From: Deltaproteobacteria bacterium
GTDB lineage: Bacteria; Myxococcota; Polyangia; Polyangiales; B10-G4
Reading direction: 5' to 3'
Assembly: GCA_019312705.1 (NCBI GenBank)
Contig: JAFDCW010000299.1
Span: forward strand, 1 to 6,136
DNA: 6,136 bases
Below the pieces are notes generated by a model. The model was given only the letters and a program-made list of their open reading frames with translations. It was not told where the DNA came from and made no database searches. Positions 4,039 to 6,136 of the stretch are shown one piece after another. Within the stretch, counting starts at the first letter, position 1, and every line of letters begins with the position of its first letter. The position numbers and the translations under genes were made by a program.

Positions 4039-6136
4039 ATGTGGGCCCGTCGCCTCGCTCTCTTCTCCCGTCGCTGCGCTGTGCTGGCCCTCGCGGCGCT
4101 CTGCCTGGTGAGCCTCGGCTTCGAGTGGGAAGGGCGCCTCGGCCGGCTGCGCCGTGAACTCGACTCGTCCGATGCAGGACGCCGTCGTGAGGTCGTGCGG
4201 CTGCTCGCGGGCTACGGTGCCCCCGATGTCGGAGACGCGATCCTCGGGGCTCTCGACGACCCCGACGCGGGGGTACGCGCCGAGGCGGCCAATGCCGCCG
4301 GACGGGTCCAGCTCCGCCAAGCGGTTCCGCGACTGCTCGATTGGCTCGACGATGAGGACGCCGACGTTCGCGCGAGCGCCGGGCGCGCCCTCGGCCGAAT
4401 CGGAGACGCACGCACGGTCGGGCCCCTGGTCCGAGCCCTCGGCGACGCCAATACCGACGTCCGCCGATCCGCGGTCCGCGCCCTAGCGCTGATAGGCACA
4501 GCCGACGTGGTCGTACCCCTCCTCGGACGCCTCGACGACGTCGACTCGGATGTCCGCGTCGATGCCGCCGAGGTCCTCGGCGCCCTCGGCGATACCCGCG
4601 CGGTGGTCCCCCTCGTCGGCCGGGCCCGTGACGATGCCCCCGAGGTGCGCATGGCCGTCTACACGGCTCTCGGCGAGCTCGGAGAAGCCCGGGGTCTTCC
4701 AGCGCTGCTCATCGGCCTCCGGGACCCGGTCTCCGACGCCCAACTCATCGCCATCGGTGCCCTCGGCCGCCTCGGGTCGTCCCGGGCCGTCGATCCCCTC
4801 ACGGCCGTGCTTCGAGACCCGAACCCCCGTCGCGCCCGGGCCGTCGTCGCGGCCCTCGGCGCTATCGAAGGCGACGAAGCGGCGCGCGCCATTCTCGGCG
4901 CCCTCGGCGAGCCGCGCACCCGCCCCGTCGCCAGCGATGCGCTCGTGAGCCGCGCCCGTCGCCTCGGTCTCGGAGACCCGGCCGCCCGCGAGGCCTACGT
5001 GATGGAGCTGACCCGGACCCTCGCCGACGAAACGGCTCGGGCACGGGTGCTGGCCCTGGGCGAGGTGCTGTCGCGAATTCTCGCCGAGGGGCCCGTCCCG
5101 GCCGCGGCTCCGCCCCTCCTCGCTGCCCTCTCGGGCGGGCATCGTGACGCGGGCCATCTGCTCGTCGCCGCAGCAGCCACGGGCAGCCCCGACGCCCTCG
5201 TGCCCATCCTCTCCCGCCTGCGCGTCGACGACGCCGTCGCCCTCGGCTGGAGCCTCGCCGCCCTCGAGCGCTACTTCGACCACGCCCCCCCCGACGGCCG
5301 CGTCGCCGACCCCCTGCTGTCGGCTCTCGGGCGCGTCCCCCCAAGCGAGCGCGCGCGCGTCGTCACGCTCCTCGGCAGAGTCGGAGCGCGCCGCGCCCTG
5401 CCGTCCCTGCGCCCCCTCCTCGAGCATCGAAATCCCGCCCTCCGCCGCGCTGCGGTTCAGGCCATCGGCGCGATTGGTGACCCCGCCGGCGCGCCGGCAT
5501 TGCTCCCGCTCCTCGACGACCGAGACCCCCGCACGCGCTTCGAGGCGGCACGGGCCATCGGTGCAGCGGCCGGGGCCGATACCGTCGTGGCCCTTTCGGC
5601 GCGCCTCGCCGACGACGCACCCACCGACCGCCACGCGGTCATCGAGGCCCTCGGCGCAGCTCTCTCGCGCCATGGACAAAACGGCGGACTAGACGACGCC
5701 CAAGCCGCCGGCGCTCGTGTCCACCTCGCCGCGGCAGCACGCGGCCGCGACGATGCTCTCGCGGCTCGCGCCATCGACGCCCTCGGCCGGTCCGGAGCAC
5801 CTTCCGCCGCCCCGATCCTCGCCGAGTTCATCGACCATCAAAACCCCCGCCGCCGGCGGGCCGCCGCCTACGCCCTCGCCGGAGTCGATACCGACGTCGC
5901 CCGCCGCGCTCTGCGCGCCGCCCTCGCCGGCCCCGAGGACTCGCTCCGCGCCGCCGCCGCGGCGTCCCTCGGCACCGTAGGTACCGTCGAGGACACCGCT
6001 GCTCTCATCGCCCTCGCCCAAAGTGCGAGGTGGCCGACCCAGGGGGCCGTTGCGTTTGCCCTGGCTCGCCTCGCCCGCCGCGGCGTAGCCCCCCGAGACC
6101 AGGTCGTGCCCGCCCTCTGCGCCCTCGCGGCGTCCC
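4039..6136 (+). CDS. HEAT-repeat (PBS-lyase-like) protein with N-terminal membrane anchor, 3' end outside window
   Basis: 699 codons are visible with no stop, so the gene continues past the right edge. ATG 4039 is the only in-frame start after the preceding coding region and follows AGGG by 8 nt. Residues 1-28 have a basic start (RR at 4-5 and 11-12) and a hydrophobic core (13-28), with no clean cleavage or lipobox site, so it is a signal anchor or an atypical signal peptide. From residue 73 to 289 there are seven units of exactly 31 residues with the pattern D-x-VR-xx-A-xx-ALG-x-(I/L)-G-x-xxA-V-x-PL. Residues 290-461 are helical but diverged. Regular units return at 462-523 and about 569-660. 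Such solenoids are protein-binding scaffolds; no enzymatic domain is seen. The partner is unknown. It is divergent from the thioredoxin gene, 66 bp apart, and codons are strongly C/G-ending. Confidence 0.9.
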   Translation, partial: MWARRLALFSRRCAVLALAALCLVSLGFEWEGRLGRLRRELDSSDAGRRREVVRLLAGYGAPDVGDAILGALDDPDAGVRAEAANAAGRVQLRQAVPRLLDWLDDEDADVRASAGRALGRIGDARTVGPLVRALGDANTDVRRSAVRALALIGTADVVVPLLGRLDDVDSDVRVDAAEVLGALGDTRAVVPLVGRARDDAPEVRMAVYTALGELGEARGLPALLIGLRDPVSDAQLIAIGALGRLGSSRAVDPLTAVLRDPNPRRARAVVAALGAIEGDEAARAILGALGEPRTRPVASDALVSRARRLGLGDPAAREAYVMELTRTLADETARARVLALGEVLSRILAEGPVPAAAPPLLAALSGGHRDAGHLLVAAAATGSPDALVPILSRLRVDDAVALGWSLAALERYFDHAPPDGRVADPLLSALGRVPPSERARVVTLLGRVGARRALPSLRPLLEHRNPALRRAAVQAIGAIGDPAGAPALLPLLDDRDPRTRFEAARAIGAAAGADTVVALSARLADDAPTDRHAVIEALGAALSRHGQNGGLDDAQAAGARVHLAAAARGRDDALAARAIDALGRSGAPSAAPILAEFIDHQNPRRRRAAAYALAGVDTDVARRALRAALAGPEDSLRAAAAASLGTVGTVEDTAALIALAQSARWPTQGAVAFALARLARRGVAPRDQVVPALCALAAS
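4255..4905 (+). repeat. Seven in-frame 93-bp HEAT-coding units
   Basis: Unit starts are 4255, 4348, 4441, 4534, 4627, 4720 and 4813, each 93 bp (31 codons) with no insertion or deletion. Units begin D/R/G-D with a V-R pair at unit positions 7-8 (VR in units 1-5, degenerate in 6-7), then ALG-like residues near positions 15-17. The DNA has diverged between units except for short segments, so duplication is old at the nucleotide level. Confidence 0.85.
5422..5607 (+). repeat. Second pair of regular 31-codon HEAT units
   Basis: Units at 5422-5514 and 5515-5607 (residues 462-492 and 493-523) restore the same 31-residue period after about 170 diverged residues. Further regular units are seen at 5833-5925 and 5926-6018. 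Confidence 0.7.

Noticed and set aside
3973..4320. 116-residue N-terminal extension of the thioredoxin protein
   Set aside because: It would bury a clear signal peptide and overlap the divergent HEAT gene by more than 280 bases.
4483..5679. 398-codon open frame on the minus strand opposite the HEAT gene
   Set aside because: It is low-complexity (Gly/Glu/Arg/Ala-rich), an antisense image of the repeated GAC/CTC/GGC codons. The plus strand frame is open from 4039 to the window end with clear HEAT periodicity.
1..6136. CRISPR array, tRNA/rRNA, transposase, integrase or phage genes
   Set aside because: Looked for and not seen. The only tandem repeats are the coding HEAT units and short simple tracts.

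Overview
The window is GC-rich (strong G/C bias at third codon positions) and fits a Myxococcota/deltaproteobacterial-type chromosome. The main reason is the gene at the left edge, whose short membrane anchor, His/Gly-rich linker and 'LFERLDTTPGQEK' segment resemble the 'periplasmic heavy metal sensor' family that is common in myxobacteria. This taxonomic call rests on recognition, not on a database search. There are no RNA genes, insertion sequences, CRISPR arrays or phage genes, and coding density is high. No stretch longer than about 120 bases lacks a gene.

Layout from left to right. (1) 1-383, minus strand: N-terminal part of a Spy/CpxP-like His-rich membrane-anchored sensor, running off the left edge. 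(2) 384-499: divergent intergenic region with a hairpin directly abutting the sensor start codon and three TGTGAA repeats. (3) 500-1918, plus: complete HtrA/DegP-type serine protease with lipoprotein-like signal, trypsin-like domain and two PDZ domains. (4) 1919-1951: short convergent gap with a weak stem-loop. (5) 1952-3358, minus: CoxE-like von Willebrand factor A (VWA) protein. (6) 3358-3972, minus: exported TlpA/ResA-like thioredoxin, upstream of the VWA gene and overlapping it by one base (TGATG), so the two form a translationally coupled pair transcribed leftward. (7) 3973-4038: divergent gap with a possible leaderless promoter for the thioredoxin and a G-run-rich leader for the next gene. 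(8) 4039-6136, plus: large HEAT-repeat (PBS-lyase-like) protein with an N-terminal membrane anchor or signal, open to the right edge (699 codons seen). It contains seven consecutive units of exactly 31 residues.

The common theme is the cell envelope. The sensor/HtrA divergent pair parallels the CpxP/DegP envelope-stress partnership known in enterobacteria, and the thioredoxin and HEAT protein both carry N-terminal export or membrane signals. The VWA protein has no visible signal and is probably cytoplasmic. Its usual MoxR-type AAA+ ATPase partner is not in the window. I see no clearly new multi-gene system. The most noteworthy items are the start-codon hairpin of the sensor gene, the sensor/HtrA pairing, the thioredoxin-VWA coupling and the regular HEAT array.
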